Shown here: piece after piece, positions 37,302-47,928 of the stretch
How positions within the stretch are numbered: position 1 is the first letter of the stretch
Layout of the letters: each line of letters begins with the position of its first letter
DNA from: Pseudomonas poae
Lineage (GTDB): Bacteria; Pseudomonadota; Gammaproteobacteria; Pseudomonadales; Pseudomonadaceae
Direction: 5' to 3'
Length of the DNA: 64,000 nucleotides
Assembly: GCA_004000515.1 (NCBI GenBank)
Contig: CP034537.1
Location: 5,780,001 to 5,844,000 of the forward strand
Program-made: the position numbers and the translations under genes
The notes under the pieces: model-generated
The model's database searches: none
What the model was told of the DNA's origin: nothing
Seen by the model: the letters and a program-made list of their open reading frames with translations, nothing else

Positions 37302-38762
37302 ATGATCAAGCACTGGATCAACGGCCGCGAAGTCGACAGCCCCGACACCTTCACCAACTACAACCCGGCCACCAGCGAAGCCATTGGTGAAGTCGCCAGC
37401 GGTGGTGCCGATGAGGTCAACCTGGCCGTGGCTGCTGCCAAGGAAGCCTTCCCCAAGTGGGCCAACACCCCGGCCAAGGAACGCGCCCGGTTGATGCGCA
37501 AGCTCGGTGAGTTGATCGAGCGGAACGTGCCCAACCTCGCCGAACTGGAAACCCTGGACACCGGCCTGCCGATCCATCAGACCAAGAACGTGCTGATCCC
37601 CCGCGCGTCCCACAACTTCGACTTCTTCGCCGAAGTCTGCACCCGTATGGACGGCCACAGCTATCCGGTAGACGACCAGATGCTCAACTACACCCTGCGC
37701 CAGCCGGTGGGCGTGTGTGCGCTGGTGTCGCCGTGGAACGTGCCGTTCATGACCGCCACCTGGAAAACCGCGCCGGCCCTGGCGTTGGGTAATACCGCAG
37801 TGCTGAAGATGAGCGAACTGTCGCCGCTGACCGCCAATGAACTGGGGCGCCTGGCACTCGAAGCCGGTATCCCGCCCGGCGTGCTCAACGTGGTGCAAGG
37901 CTACGGCGCCACGGCCGGCGATGCGCTGGTGCGCCACCCGGATGTGCGCGCCATCTCCTTCACCGGCGGCACCGCCACCGGGCGGCGGATCATGCAGACA
38001 GCCGGCCTGAAAAAGTACTCGATGGAACTGGGCGGCAAGAGCCCGGTGCTGATCTTTGACGACGCCGACCTCGATCGCGCGCTCGATGCGGCGCTGTTCA
38101 CCATCTTCTCGCTGAACGGCGAACGCTGCACCGCCGGCAGCCGCATCTTTATCCAGGAAACCGTGTACGACCAGTTCGTCGCCGAGTTCGCAGCCCGCGC
38201 CAAGCGCTTGATTGTCGGCGACCCGCAAGACCCGAAAACCCAGGTCGGTTCGATGATCACCCAGGCCCACTACGACAAGGTCACCGGCTACATCAAGATC
38301 GGCATCGAGGAAGGCGCCAACCTGCTGGCCGGTGGCCTGGAGCGCCCGGCCAACCTGCCGGCGCACCTGTCCAAGGGCCAGTTCATCCAGCCCACCGTGT
38401 TTGCCGATGTGGACAACCGCATGCGCATCGCCCAGGAGGAAATCTTCGGCCCGGTGGTGTGCCTGATCAAGTTCAAGGACGAAGCCGAAGCCCTGCGCCT
38501 GGCCAACAACACCGAGTACGGCCTGGCCTCCTACATCTGGACCCAGGACATCGGCAAGGCCCATCGCCTGGCCTACGGCATCGAAGCCGGCATGGTGTTC
38601 ATCAACAGCCAGAACGTACGCGACCTGCGCCAGCCGTTCGGTGGCGTCAAAGGCTCGGGTACAGGCCGTGAAGGCGGCGAGTACAGCTTCGAAGTGTTCA
38701 CTGAAGCGAAGAACATCTGCATCTCCATGGGCAGCCACCACATTCCACGCTGGGGTGTGTAA
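37302..38762 (+). CDS. hpaE: 5-carboxymethyl-2-hydroxymuconate semialdehyde dehydrogenase
   Basis: 486 residues of the NAD-dependent aldehyde dehydrogenase superfamily. The active-site block is SMELGGKSPVLIFDDADLDR (Glu) and FSLNGERCTAGSRIF (catalytic Cys). The N-terminal NAD site includes VSPWNVPFMTATWKTAPALA. It oxidises the ring-cleavage product of 3,4-dihydroxyphenylacetate. The start at 37302 follows AGAGAGAACAGC; the longer upstream reading frame overlaps hpaG2 and is not used. Confidence 0.93.
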   Translation: MIKHWINGREVDSPDTFTNYNPATSEAIGEVASGGADEVNLAVAAAKEAFPKWANTPAKERARLMRKLGELIERNVPNLAELETLDTGLPIHQTKNVLIPRASHNFDFFAEVCTRMDGHSYPVDDQMLNYTLRQPVGVCALVSPWNVPFMTATWKTAPALALGNTAVLKMSELSPLTANELGRLALEAGIPPGVLNVVQGYGATAGDALVRHPDVRAISFTGGTATGRRIMQTAGLKKYSMELGGKSPVLIFDDADLDRALDAALFTIFSLNGERCTAGSRIFIQETVYDQFVAEFAARAKRLIVGDPQDPKTQVGSMITQAHYDKVTGYIKIGIEEGANLLAGGLERPANLPAHLSKGQFIQPTVFADVDNRMRIAQEEIFGPVVCLIKFKDEAEALRLANNTEYGLASYIWTQDIGKAHRLAYGIEAGMVFINSQNVRDLRQPFGGVKGSGTGREGGEYSFEVFTEAKNICISMGSHHIPRWGV

Positions 38763-38877
38763 CGATCGACTCGCAATCGTGACCCTGCCGGGTTTATAAA
38801 ACCGCATGGGTCACCGGCTACCTCGCGCAGACCATCACAAGAATACGGGCCCCCGAGGGCCCCGCCAGAGAACCGTC

Positions 38878-39800
38878 ATGGGCAAGCTTGCTCTCGCTGC
38901 CAAGATCACCCACGTTCCCTCGATGTACCTGTCGGAACTGCCCGGCCCACGCCAAGGGTTTCGCAAGGCCGCCATCGACGGCCACCTCGAAATCAGCCGG
39001 CGCTGCCGCGAACTGGGGTGGATACCCTCGTGGTGTTCGACACCCACTGGCTGGTCAACGCCAACTACCACATCAATTGCGGGCCACATTTCAAAGGCCT
39101 GTACACCAGCAACGAACTGCCGCATTTCATCAGCAACATGGAATACGAGTTCCCGGGCAACCCGGCGCTGGGCAAGATCCTCGCCGATGAATGCAACCGC
39201 CTGGGCGTGGAAACCATGGCCCACCACGCCACCACCCTCGCACCGGAATACGGCACCCTGGTGCCGATGCGCTACATGAATGCCGACCAGCATTTCAAGG
39301 TGATCTCGGTGTCGTCGCTGTGCACTTCGCACTACCTCAACGACAGTGCGCGCCTGGGCTGGGCCATGCGCAAGGCGGTGGAAGACCACTACGACGGCAC
39401 CGTGGCATTCCTCGCCAGTGGCTCGCTGTCGCACCGCTTTGCGCAGAACGGCCAGGCACCGGAGTTCGCCACTAAAATCTGGAGCCCGTTCCTCGAAACC
39501 CTCGACGAGCGCGTGGTGCAGATGTGGGAACACGCCGAGTGGGCCGAGTTCTGCGGCATGCTTCCCGAGTATGCGGCCAAGGGGCATGGCGAGGGCTTCA
39601 TGCACGACACCGCGATGCTGCTGGGGGCCATGGGCTGGTCGAACTACGACGCCGAGGTCGAGGTGCTCACGCCCTACTTCGCCGCCTCCGGCACCGGCCA
39701 GATCAACGCGGTGTTCCCGGTGACGCCACAGGACGGTTCGGCGACGCCGCCGGCCAGTGCGTCCAACCCTTCCGCCGTGGCTTCCACCAGCCGCCTTTGA
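38878..39800 (+). CDS. hpaD: 3,4-dihydroxyphenylacetate 2,3-dioxygenase, one frameshift
   Basis: A class III extradiol ring-cleavage dioxygenase, about 307 residues with one base restored. The N-terminus MGKLALAAKITHVPSMYLSE carries the first metal His. VVFDTHWLVNANYHINCGPH carries the next His, and the Glu ligand lies toward the C-terminal half (WSPFLETLDER region). The frame breaks at the G-run near 39013-39016: CRELGWIP reads through, whereas GVDTLVVFDTHW is expected. This is the ring-opening step of the pathway. The gene starts 115 bp after hpaE; GGGCCC-CCGA-GGGCCC nearby may form a hairpin. Confidence 0.9.
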
Positions 39801-39813
39801 CCAGGAGCCTTAC

Positions 39814-40217
39814 ATGCCCCATCTCGTGCTGCTCTACACCGCCCACCTGGAACACAGCGCCGATATCCCAGGCCTGTGCCGTGCACTTGCCGACACCATG
39901 CTTGAACAACAGGACGAAAGCGGCAAAGCCGTGTTCCCCAAGGGCGGCACCCGCGTGCTGGCCTACCCCGCCGCCCACAGCGCCGTGGCGGATGGCCAGG
40001 GCGATTACGGCTTTTGTACGCCAACCTGCGCATGGGCGCAGGCCGCAGCGCCACGGTGCACAAGCAAGTCGGCGACCAGTTGCTGGCGGTGTTGAACGCG
40101 CGCTTGGGCCACCTCCTGCTGGAGCGACCGATCGGCATCACCCTGCAGATCGACGAAAGCCCAGGCCAGGTCTACGACGGCAAACACAGCAGCCTGCACC
40201 CGCTGTTCAACCGCTAA
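39814..40217 (+). CDS. hpaF: 5-carboxymethyl-2-hydroxymuconate delta-isomerase, one frameshift
   Basis: A small homotrimeric isomerase of about 134 residues with the tautomerase-like N-terminal proline after the initiator ([13 protein letters not shown]). The break is at the T-run near 40011-40016: [20 protein letters not shown] is expected, and one base is missing. It converts the product of HpaE for use by HpaG. The gene starts 13 bp after hpaD. Confidence 0.9.
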
Positions 40218-40242
40218 GTTCTTCTTTGCAGAGAAACCCGCC

Positions 40243-41045
40243 ATGCTCGATTCAACGTTGATCCAACAGGCGGCTGATCGCCTGAACACCGCCGAACGCA
40301 CCCGCCAGCAGGTGCCACAGTTGTCCCTGGCCTACCCCGACATCACGATCGAAGACGCCTACGCCATCCAGCGCGCGTGGGTGGCACAGAAAATCAAGGA
40401 CGGGCGCAAGCTGGTCGGCCACAAGATCGGCCTGACCTCGCGCGCCATGCAAGTGTCATCGAACATCACCGAACCTGACTTTGGTGCCTTGCTCGACGAT
40501 ATGTTCTTCGACGAAGGCACCGACATTCCTTTCGAGCGCTTTATCGTGCCACGGGTTGAAGTGGAGCTGGCGTTCATCCTCGGCAAGCCGCTCAAGGGCC
40601 CGAACGTGTCGGTGTTCGACGTGCTGGACGCCACCGAATGGGTGATCCCGGCACTGGAAATCATCGACGCTCGTATCCAGCAGGTCGACCCGCAGACCGG
40701 CACGACCCGCAAAGTGTTCGACACCATTTCGATAACGCCGCCAACGCCGGCGTGGTGATGGGCGGCCGTCCCGTGCGCCCCACCGACATCGACCTGCGGC
40801 GCATTCCGGCGGTGCTGTACCGCAACGGCGTGATCGAGGAATCCGGTGTCAGCGCCGCCGTGCTCAACCACCCGGCCAAAGGCGTGGCATGGCTGGCCAA
40901 CAAGCTGGCGGCCTACGACGTGACTCTGGAAGCGGGCCAGATCATCCTTGGCGGCTCGTTCACCCGGCCGGTGGCGGCCAATCCGGGGGACACCTTCCAT
41001 GTCGACTACGACCAACTGGGCAGCATCGCCTGCCGCTTCGTCTGA
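40243..41045 (+). CDS. hpaH: 2-oxo-hept-4-ene-1,7-dioate hydratase, one frameshift
   Basis: About 267 residues of the MhpD/XylJ hydratase family (FAH-like fold). Blocks are [55 protein letters not shown] and [20 protein letters not shown]. The frame breaks near 40725-40730, where one base is missing ([15 protein letters not shown] is expected). It hydrates the diene from HpaG to 4-hydroxy-2-oxoheptanedioate, the substrate of HpaI encoded next. Confidence 0.9.
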
Positions 41046-41055
41046 GGGTTGAACC

Positions 41056-41851
41056 ATGCTGAAAAACGCCTTCAAGGCCCGCCTCAAGGCCGGTGAACCG
41101 CAAATCGGCCTGTGGCTGGGCCTGGCCGATGCGTACTGCGCGGAGCTGGCGGCCAACGCCGGCTTCGACTGGTTGCTGATCGACGGCGAGCACGCCCCAA
41201 CGACCTGCGCAGCCTGCTCGGCCAGTTGCAGGCGATTGCACCTTACCCGTCGCAGCCGATCATCCGCCCGGTGGTGGGCGACACGGCGCTGATCAAGCAA
41301 GTGCTGGATATTGGTGTGCAAACCCTGCTGGTGCCCATGGTTGAAAGCGCCGACCAGGCCCGCGAACTGGTGCGCGCCATCACCTACCCGCCCCACGGTG
41401 TACGCGGCGTCGGCAGTGCCCTGGCGCGGGCATCACGCTGGAACAGCGTGCCTGACTATTTGGATAAGGCCGATGAAGAAATGTGCCTGCTGGTGCAGAT
41501 CGAAAACACCGTGGGCCTTGCGAACCTGGATGAGATTGCTTCAGTGGACGGTGTGGACGGCGTGTTCATCGGGCCTGCGGACTTGTCGGCCGCCATGGGC
41601 CATCGCGGCAACCCTGGCCACCCGGACGTGCAAGCAGCTATCGAGGATGCGATTGCACGCGTGCGTAAAGCGGGCAAGGCCGTGGGTATCTTGAGTGCTG
41701 ATGAGACGTTGGCGCGCCGCTACCTGGAATTGGGCGCTACGTTTGTGGCCGTCGGCGTGGATACCACCGTGTTGATGCGCGGCCTGCAAACCCTGGCGGG
41801 TCGCTTCAAAAATATCGAACCCCTGCACCCGCATCAGGTGGGGTGTACTGA
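41056..41851 (+). CDS. hpaI: 4-hydroxy-2-oxoheptanedioate aldolase, two frameshifts
   Basis: A class II metal-dependent pyruvate aldolase of the HpcH/HpaI family, cleaving to pyruvate and succinate semialdehyde. Blocks are [31 protein letters not shown] (catalytic His region), [26 protein letters not shown] and [20 protein letters not shown]. The frame breaks at about 41196 (C-run; [10 protein letters not shown] is expected) and at the C4 run 41820-41823. Adding one C there gives the natural end [13 protein letters not shown] with TGA at 41849-41851. Without that repair the frame runs into the REP array. It is the last gene of the hpa operon. Confidence 0.9.
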
Positions 41852-41870
41852 TCCCCAAACACACCGCTCC

Positions 41871-42230
41871 CACAGGGATCAACGGTGTACCCAGTTCCCG
41901 AGCCTGACACAAATCCAAATGTGGGAGCGGGCTTGCTCGCGAAGGCGGCGTGTCAGCCAATGAATCAGTTAACTGACACACCGCTTTCGCGAGCAAGCCC
42001 GCTCCCACAGGGGATCAGCGGTGCACCCAGTTCCCGAGCCTGGCACCAATCCAAATGTGGGAGCTGGCTTGCCTGCGAAAGCGGTGGGTCAGCCAGCATT
42101 TGTATCGACTGACACGCCGCCTTCTCGGGCAAGCCCGCTCCCACAGGGGATCGGCGGTGTATCCAGTTCCCGAGCCTGGCACCAATCCAACTGTGGGAGC
42201 TGGCTTTGCCTGCGAAAGCGGTGGGTAAGA
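41871..42230 (+). repeat. Tandem array of a 136-bp REPIN-plus-spacer unit, about 2.6 copies
   Basis: Units begin CACAGGGGATCnnCGGTG at 41871, 42006 and 42142 (period 135-136 bp). Each has a shared spacer (ACCCAGTTCCCGAGCCTGGC) followed by a REPIN whose left arm is AAATGTGGGAGCnGGCTTGC. The third copy has only the left REP arm. Whole-unit duplication is clear because the spacer is repeated as well. REPINs proper are at 41917-42010 and 42053-42146. Confidence 0.9.
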
Positions 42231-42251
42231 AGTCACCTGCGCTACATTGCC

Positions 42252-42386
42252 CTGTAGTGAGCGGGCTTGCCCCGCGCTGGGGGGCGAAGCCGCCCTAACT
42301 GAGTCGCCGCGGTATTTCTTGAAGACCGAGGTGCCTGGTTTTAGGGTGGCTTCGCCCCCCAGCGCGGGGCAAGCCCGCTCACTACA
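42252..42386. repeat. REPIN (TGTAGTGAGCGGGCTTGCC type)
   Basis: CTGTAGTGAGCGGGCTTGCC and GGCAAGCCCGCTCACTACA arms enclose an inner inverted pair (GGGGGGCGAAGCCGCCCTAA and TTAGGGTGGCTTCGCCCCCC). It lies between the array above and the convergent reductase gene, only 3 bp from that gene's stop. Confidence 0.9.
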
Positions 42387-42389
42387 AGA

Positions 42390-43339
<950 letters not shown>

Positions 43340-43360
43340 TTATTATTGTTGAGAAACCCC

Positions 43361-44530
43361 TCAGACCATCGTCGGATCAGGCTCAAGCCCCATCAGCTCG
43401 CGGCCCAGGATCTGCGCGCAAACGTCGTAGTCGGTGTAGGCATGCGCACCGGTCATATGCGCGTCGCGCCACAGCCGTTGCAGCTCGTTGTTCTCCATCC
43501 ACGCGCCGCCACCGGCCGCTTCGAACAAACGGTCCACGGCCTGGATGCACATCTTCACCGCGTACGCCTGGTTGGTGCGCCAGAACGCCAGGGTTTCCTT
43601 GGACGGGTACACATGGCGTTCGCCGTGTTCGGCATGTTCCTGCCAAGTCTTTTCGAGAAACGCGCGAGCCGCCGCCACTTGGTGCGTGGACTCGGCCAGG
43701 CGCATCAGCGCCGGAGTTGCCGCGCCGACCTGGGCACCGGTGTAGGCGCGCACGCGGTTGCGGGTCTTGTCGCGGAACGCTTCCAGCATCCGCTCGGCCA
43801 CGCCGAGGCTGACGGTGGAGAAACCGCTGGCGAAATACGGGCGATACGGCGTGTAGTAGATCTTGCTGTCGGGGTACAGGCCAAACCCGGCGGATTTACC
43901 TTCCATCATGTCCTTGGCCTTTTGGATGCGATGGTTGGGCACAAACACGTTGTCCACGCTCAGCGTCTTGGTGCCGCTGCCACGCATGCCCAGTGCAAAC
44001 CAGTCATCCAGGATCTGGTAATCACTGCGTGGCAACACCGCGAAGCAGTAGTCCTGGCCTCCCTCGGCGTTGTGCCGACGGCAACCCATGATCGCCCATT
44101 CAGCGTGGTCGCTGCCGCTGCTCCAGCCCATCTGGCCGCTGAACAACACGCCACCCTCGACCTCTTCGACCTTGCCGAACGGCGCGATGCTGCTGCTGGC
44201 AGTGGCGTCGGAGTTTTCCAGCCATAACTCGTCCTGCATTTGCTTGGAAAACATCGCCAACTGGTGGCTGTGGGTGCACAACAAGCTCATCGCCCAAGCG
44301 GTGCTGGCACAGGCTCCGGCCAGCAAGGCGATGCAGTCACAGAACGCCGGCAGCGACATCTCCAGCCCACCATAGGCGCGGGGTTGGAAGGCACGGTGCA
44401 GGCCGATGCTTTTGAGCAAGGCGATGTTTTGTTCTGGCACTTTCCGATCTTTCTCGGCCTGCGCTGCATTGGCCGCGATAGTCGGCAGCAGGGCCTTGAG
44501 GTCTTCAAGCAAGGGGTTGGGCTGTTGCAT
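43361..44530 (-). CDS. 4-hydroxyphenylacetate 3-hydroxylase oxygenase component (C2 type, acyl-CoA dehydrogenase fold)
   Basis: An intact 389-residue group D flavin monooxygenase with the acyl-CoA dehydrogenase fold, unlike the E. coli HpaB type. Blocks are GLHRAFQPRAYGGLEMSLPA, LAGACASTAWAMSLLCTHSH, GGVLFSGQMGWSSGSDHAEW, ALGMRGSGTKTLSVDNVFVP and GGGAWMENNELQRLWRDAHM. It uses reduced FMN from the C1 partner to convert 4-hydroxyphenylacetate into 3,4-dihydroxyphenylacetate, the substrate of HpaD. The gene lies downstream of hpaA and upstream of the reductase gene on the same strand. Confidence 0.88.
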   Translation of the reverse strand: MQQPNPLLEDLKALLPTIAANAAQAEKDRKVPEQNIALLKSIGLHRAFQPRAYGGLEMSLPAFCDCIALLAGACASTAWAMSLLCTHSHQLAMFSKQMQDELWLENSDATASSSIAPFGKVEEVEGGVLFSGQMGWSSGSDHAEWAIMGCRRHNAEGGQDYCFAVLPRSDYQILDDWFALGMRGSGTKTLSVDNVFVPNHRIQKAKDMMEGKSAGFGLYPDSKIYYTPYRPYFASGFSTVSLGVAERMLEAFRDKTRNRVRAYTGAQVGAATPALMRLAESTHQVAAARAFLEKTWQEHAEHGERHVYPSKETLAFWRTNQAYAVKMCIQAVDRLFEAAGGGAWMENNELQRLWRDAHMTGAHAYTDYDVCAQILGRELMGLEPDPTMV

Positions 44531-44531
44531 G

Positions 44532-44561
44532 GGACACCTGTTGTTATTGGAGTTGGTGTCC
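44532..44561 (-). promoter_or_regulatory. Inverted repeat at the ribosome-binding site of the C2 oxygenase gene
   Basis: GGACACC and GGTGTCC are separated by 16 bp and end one base from the ATG. In mRNA the right arm AGGTGTCC includes the probable Shine-Dalgarno, so folding could limit translation. It could also be a regulator site. Confidence 0.4.
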
Positions 44562-44627
44562 AGTATTGCCAGCGCAGGTCAGGGGCGGAATGGATGTTCC
44601 ATGGGGACGCTTGTACTTTCCATAGGG

Positions 44628-45533
44628 CTACTTGAACCCGCCTTGGGTCGCACGGTATTCACCCGGTGCCATGTGCGCGTAACGCTGGAAAAAACGACTG
44701 AAATACGCCGGGTCCTTGAAGCCCAGGCGGTAGCAGATTTCATTCGACGAATGCCCGGTGAACAGCAGCAACCGCTTGGCTTCCTGCATCAAGCGCTCCA
44801 ACACCAGGCGCTTGGACGACAACGCCGCGACGCGTCGGCAAATATCATTCAACCGCGCTTCGCTGACTCCCAGGCTACTGGCGTATACCGCCAGCGGCAG
44901 GTGTTCCAGGTAGCGCTCTTCAATCAGCGCATTGAAGCGATAAAACACCTGCAGGTCCTCATGCCGCGCCGGACGCGCCGCCAGCGACTGCCCAGCCAAG
45001 CGGAACAGGCCCGTCATGATCAGCCGCGTCAGCGCCTCTAGCGCCGGCCCACGGCCTACGGCACGACCATCGAACTCACGGCGCAACTCATCCAGCAGAA
45101 CGCTCAGACGCTCGGCTTCGGGCTTGAACGCGGCGTCGAGCTTGTCCAGTGCCACGCATACCGGCGCCATGCTCGGTGCAGGCGCGAGGCTCGGGTCCTG
45201 TTCCAACAGGCTCCATACCAACTGCTGCTTGACCGTCAGCACATGGCCTTCGCTGTCGGGCTCGGTAGCGAATGAATGGGGGATGGTGGGTGGCGTGAGG
45301 AAAAACATCGGCCCGCGTTCGACGTATTGCTGGTCATCCAGGTACACCCGCACCGCACCGTTTTTCACGTAGTGCATCTGGAAGAACCGGTCGTGCCGAT
45401 GCACCGGCATATTGCGCCCGAAGAACCCCGCGAGGTTGCTGAGGCGGTCGTAGTGGATGTCGGCGTCACTGTAACGCTGATCATAGACTTGGCCGATATT
45501 GATGTTGGGAATCGGCGAACGCTCGATGGTCAT
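44628..45533 (-). CDS. hpaA: AraC-family activator of 4-hydroxyphenylacetate hydroxylase genes
   Basis: 301 residues. The N-terminal cupin-type sensor domain has NIGQVYDQRYSDADIHYDRL, GRNMPVHRHDRFFQMHYVKN and FFLTPPTIPHSF. The C-terminal AraC domain has VYASSLGVSEARLNDICRRV and ICYRLGFKDPAYFSRFFQRY. This matches HpaA, which activates the hydroxylase genes in response to 4-hydroxyphenylacetate. The start at 45533 (MTIERSPIPN) is preferred over a further Met upstream. It lies 97 bp before the C2 gene on the same strand and diverges from an ABC transporter operon. Confidence 0.88.
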   Translation of the reverse strand: MTIERSPIPNINIGQVYDQRYSDADIHYDRLSNLAGFFGRNMPVHRHDRFFQMHYVKNGAVRVYLDDQQYVERGPMFFLTPPTIPHSFATEPDSEGHVLTVKQQLVWSLLEQDPSLAPAPSMAPVCVALDKLDAAFKPEAERLSVLLDELRREFDGRAVGRGPALEALTRLIMTGLFRLAGQSLAARPARHEDLQVFYRFNALIEERYLEHLPLAVYASSLGVSEARLNDICRRVAALSSKRLVLERLMQEAKRLLLFTGHSSNEICYRLGFKDPAYFSRFFQRYAHMAPGEYRATQGGFK

Positions 45534-45773
45534 GGAAACTCTGCTCTTCTTGTTGTAGGCGCTGCACGGCCGCAAGGATGCACCCGCTCAAGGTATCAGC
45601 GCACCACAACAAAGCAACAGCCTCTCTTCGGTGCATATTCAGTGCCCTATCGCCCGTCCTGAATCCTCCTTCCCCCGTGAATCAAAGGCCCCGGAGGATT
45701 GGCACACTTCATGCCTCTGTATATTCATTCAAGTTACTTGAATGAAATTACCGACCTTTCAAGGGGAATGACG

Positions 45774-46622
45774 ATGATGCGATTCACGTTAAAAGCACTG
45801 TCCTTGTCGCTGGCTGCGCTGTGCAGTGTGTCCGTGGCCCACGCCGACGATCTGTTGCAGCGGATCAAGCAGAAAAACGAGATTGTGGTGGCGACGGAAG
45901 CGCGTTTCGCGCCATTCGAATCCGTTGAGAACGGCAAGATCGTAGGCTACGGCGCCGACCTGATGCACTACGTGCTCGACGCCGACCTGCCGGGGGTCAA
46001 GGTACGCCAGCTGGACCTGCCCTTCCAGGGCATCCTGCCGGGCCTGGACACCAAGAAGTTCGACTTCGTGGTCACTTCGGTCACCGTCAACAAGGCGCGC
46101 TTCGAGCAGTTCGCCTTTACCGTGCCGATTGCCGAATCCACCGTGGCCCTGCTCAAGCGCGCCGACGACGCGGGCATCAAGAGCCTGGCCGACCTCAACG
46201 GCCGTGTGATCGGATCACAAGCCGGCTCCGGCCAACTGGCGGTGTTGCAAGCCCTGGATACCAAGCTCAAGGCCGAAGGCCAGCCGGGCCTCAAGCGCAT
46301 CAAGGAATACGTCGGCTTTGACGAAGCCTATGCCGATTTGGCCAACGGTCGCCTCGACGGCGTGGCCCAATCGCTGTCCAACCTCGGCCCGCTGATGAAG
46401 GCCCGTCCGGGCGTGTTCAGTACCCTGCCTGAGATGGTCGGCCCAGTGACCTACTTCGGTTGGGTCGGCCGCAAAGACGCCGACAGCGCCAGCCTGGTCA
46501 AACTGTTCAGCGACGGCATCGCCCGTGCTTCCAAGGACGGCACCCTGAAGACCCTGCAAGACAAATGGTTCGGCTTCACCATGCAACTGCCAACCGACGC
46601 CATGCCGGTGCCGAGCATCTGA
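45774..46622 (+). CDS. ABC transporter substrate-binding protein, polar amino acid type
   Basis: 282 residues, SBP family 3 (His/Glu-type). The signal peptide is LKALSLSLAALCSVSVAHA-DD. The ligand fold begins ALKRIKQ-like (LLQRIKQKNEIVVATEARFA) and continues with FAPFESVENGKIVGYGADLM, DFVVTSVTVNKARFEQFAFT, GSQAGSGQLAVLQAL and YFGWVGRKDADSA. The Shine-Dalgarno AAGGGG at 45761 favours Met at 45774 over 45768. The two permeases, the ATPase and two catabolic genes follow without gaps. A ureido or N-carbamoyl compound, or an amino acid derivative, is the likely ligand, judged by those enzymes. Confidence 0.88.
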   Translation: MMRFTLKALSLSLAALCSVSVAHADDLLQRIKQKNEIVVATEARFAPFESVENGKIVGYGADLMHYVLDADLPGVKVRQLDLPFQGILPGLDTKKFDFVVTSVTVNKARFEQFAFTVPIAESTVALLKRADDAGIKSLADLNGRVIGSQAGSGQLAVLQALDTKLKAEGQPGLKRIKEYVGFDEAYADLANGRLDGVAQSLSNLGPLMKARPGVFSTLPEMVGPVTYFGWVGRKDADSASLVKLFSDGIARASKDGTLKTLQDKWFGFTMQLPTDAMPVPSI

Positions 46623-47277
46623 TGAACGATTTCAGCAGCCGTTTCGCCCTGTATTGGCCGGCCTTGCTCGAGGGCGCATGGACCACCCTGTGGCTGTGCA
46701 GCATCGGCATGCTGCTGGGTTTTGTGCTGGGGTGCTCATTCACCTGTTGGCCAACGGCCGCAGCCGGGTGGGCGTGGCGTTTACCCGGGTCTACGTGAGT
46801 TTCTTTCGCGGCACGCCAATGCTGGCGCAACTGCTGTTGCTGTTTTACCTGCCGTCGGCCTTGGGCCTGGACATTCCACCCATGGTCGCCGCAGCCGCGG
46901 CGCTGGCCTTGAACACGGCGGCGTACCAGTCGCAAATCCTCAGCAGCGGTTTTGCAGCGATACCCCGTGGGCAACTGGAAGCGGCATCGATCTTTGCCCT
47001 GGGCAAGTACAACACCCTGGTGCACATCCAGTTGCCCCAGGTGCTGCGCCTGACCTTGCCGGCGCTGATCTCCGAGCTGATCGATGTGATCAAGGTGTCG
47101 GCGGTGGTCTCGGTGATTTCCATCACCGACCTGATGCGCGTCAGCCAACAGCTGGTGTCGCAAACCTATCGCCCGCTTGAGGTGTACCTGGTGGCAGCGC
47201 TGTTCTACCTGGTGCTGACCAGCCTGCTGAGCGTGCTCGGCAGCCTGTTGGAACGCCGCTGGAAGGAGCGCACCTGA
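46622..47277 (+). CDS. ABC transporter permease, His/Glu/Gln type, one frameshift
   Basis: About 218 residues with five TM. The EAA motif region is IPRGQLEAASIFALGKYNTL, followed by QLPQVLRLTLPALISELIDV. The N-terminal part MNDFSSRFALYWPALLEGAW is separated from the rest by one missing base at the G-run near 46731-46734 (GVLIHLLANGRSRVGVAFTR is expected after it). The start overlaps the SBP stop (TGATG). Confidence 0.9.
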
Positions 47278-47924
47278 TGCACGAAGTCTTGAGTTACCTG
47301 CCGGATTTTGCCGACGCACTGCTGGTGACCCTGGGCATCAGCCTGGCTGCCGCCGTGATCGGTTTGGCCGCAGGCTTCGGCCTGAACGCCCTGCGCCTGC
47401 GGGTGCCGGGGTTTGCCCTGGTGTACCGCGTGTATGTGTGGCTGATCCGTGGCACGCCGTTTTTGGCGCAGCTGGCGGTGATCTATTTCGGCCTGCCGGT
47501 GATCGGCCTGCGCCTGGAGGCTGTAGAGGCCAGCATCCTTGCACTAGCGCTGTACAGCGCGGCGTATTTCGCCGAGTTGTTCCGCTCGGCGTGGGCCAGC
47601 GTGCCCCACGGCCAGGTGGAAGCGGCGCGAGTGCATGGCCTGTCGCAACGCCAGGTGTTCTGGCATGTGCAGGCGCCCCAGGCGCTGGCCTTCGCCCTGC
47701 CCTTGCTGGGCAACCAAGTGATCTTGACCATCAAGGAAAGCGCCGTGACCTCGATCATCACCGTGCCGGAACTGACCCTGACCGCCGGGCGCATCGTGTC
47801 CACCACCTTTTCCTATGTCATGCCCTACGCCCTGCTGGTGTTGAGCTACTGGCTGCTGACCACCACGGTCGCGGCGGTAGCCCGCAGCCTGGCGCGGCGC
47901 ATGACCCGTCATCTACGAGGCTGA
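47277..47924 (+). CDS. ABC transporter permease, His/Glu/Gln type
   Basis: An intact 215-residue second permease. TM segments and the RGTPFLAQLAVIYFGLPVIG block are typical, and the EAA loop is VPHGQVEAARVHGLSQRQVF. It overlaps the first permease by one base (TGATG) and ends 4 bp before the ATPase gene. Confidence 0.93.
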   Translation: MHEVLSYLPDFADALLVTLGISLAAAVIGLAAGFGLNALRLRVPGFALVYRVYVWLIRGTPFLAQLAVIYFGLPVIGLRLEAVEASILALALYSAAYFAELFRSAWASVPHGQVEAARVHGLSQRQVFWHVQAPQALAFALPLLGNQVILTIKESAVTSIITVPELTLTAGRIVSTTFSYVMPYALLVLSYWLLTTTVAAVARSLARRMTRHLRG

Positions 47925-47928
47925 CCGG

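Noticed and set aside
41871..42386. Regularly spaced inverted repeats that could suggest a CRISPR array.
   Set aside because: The repeats are REPINs of known Pseudomonas types with conserved spacers between them; spacers are not unique and no cas genes are present.
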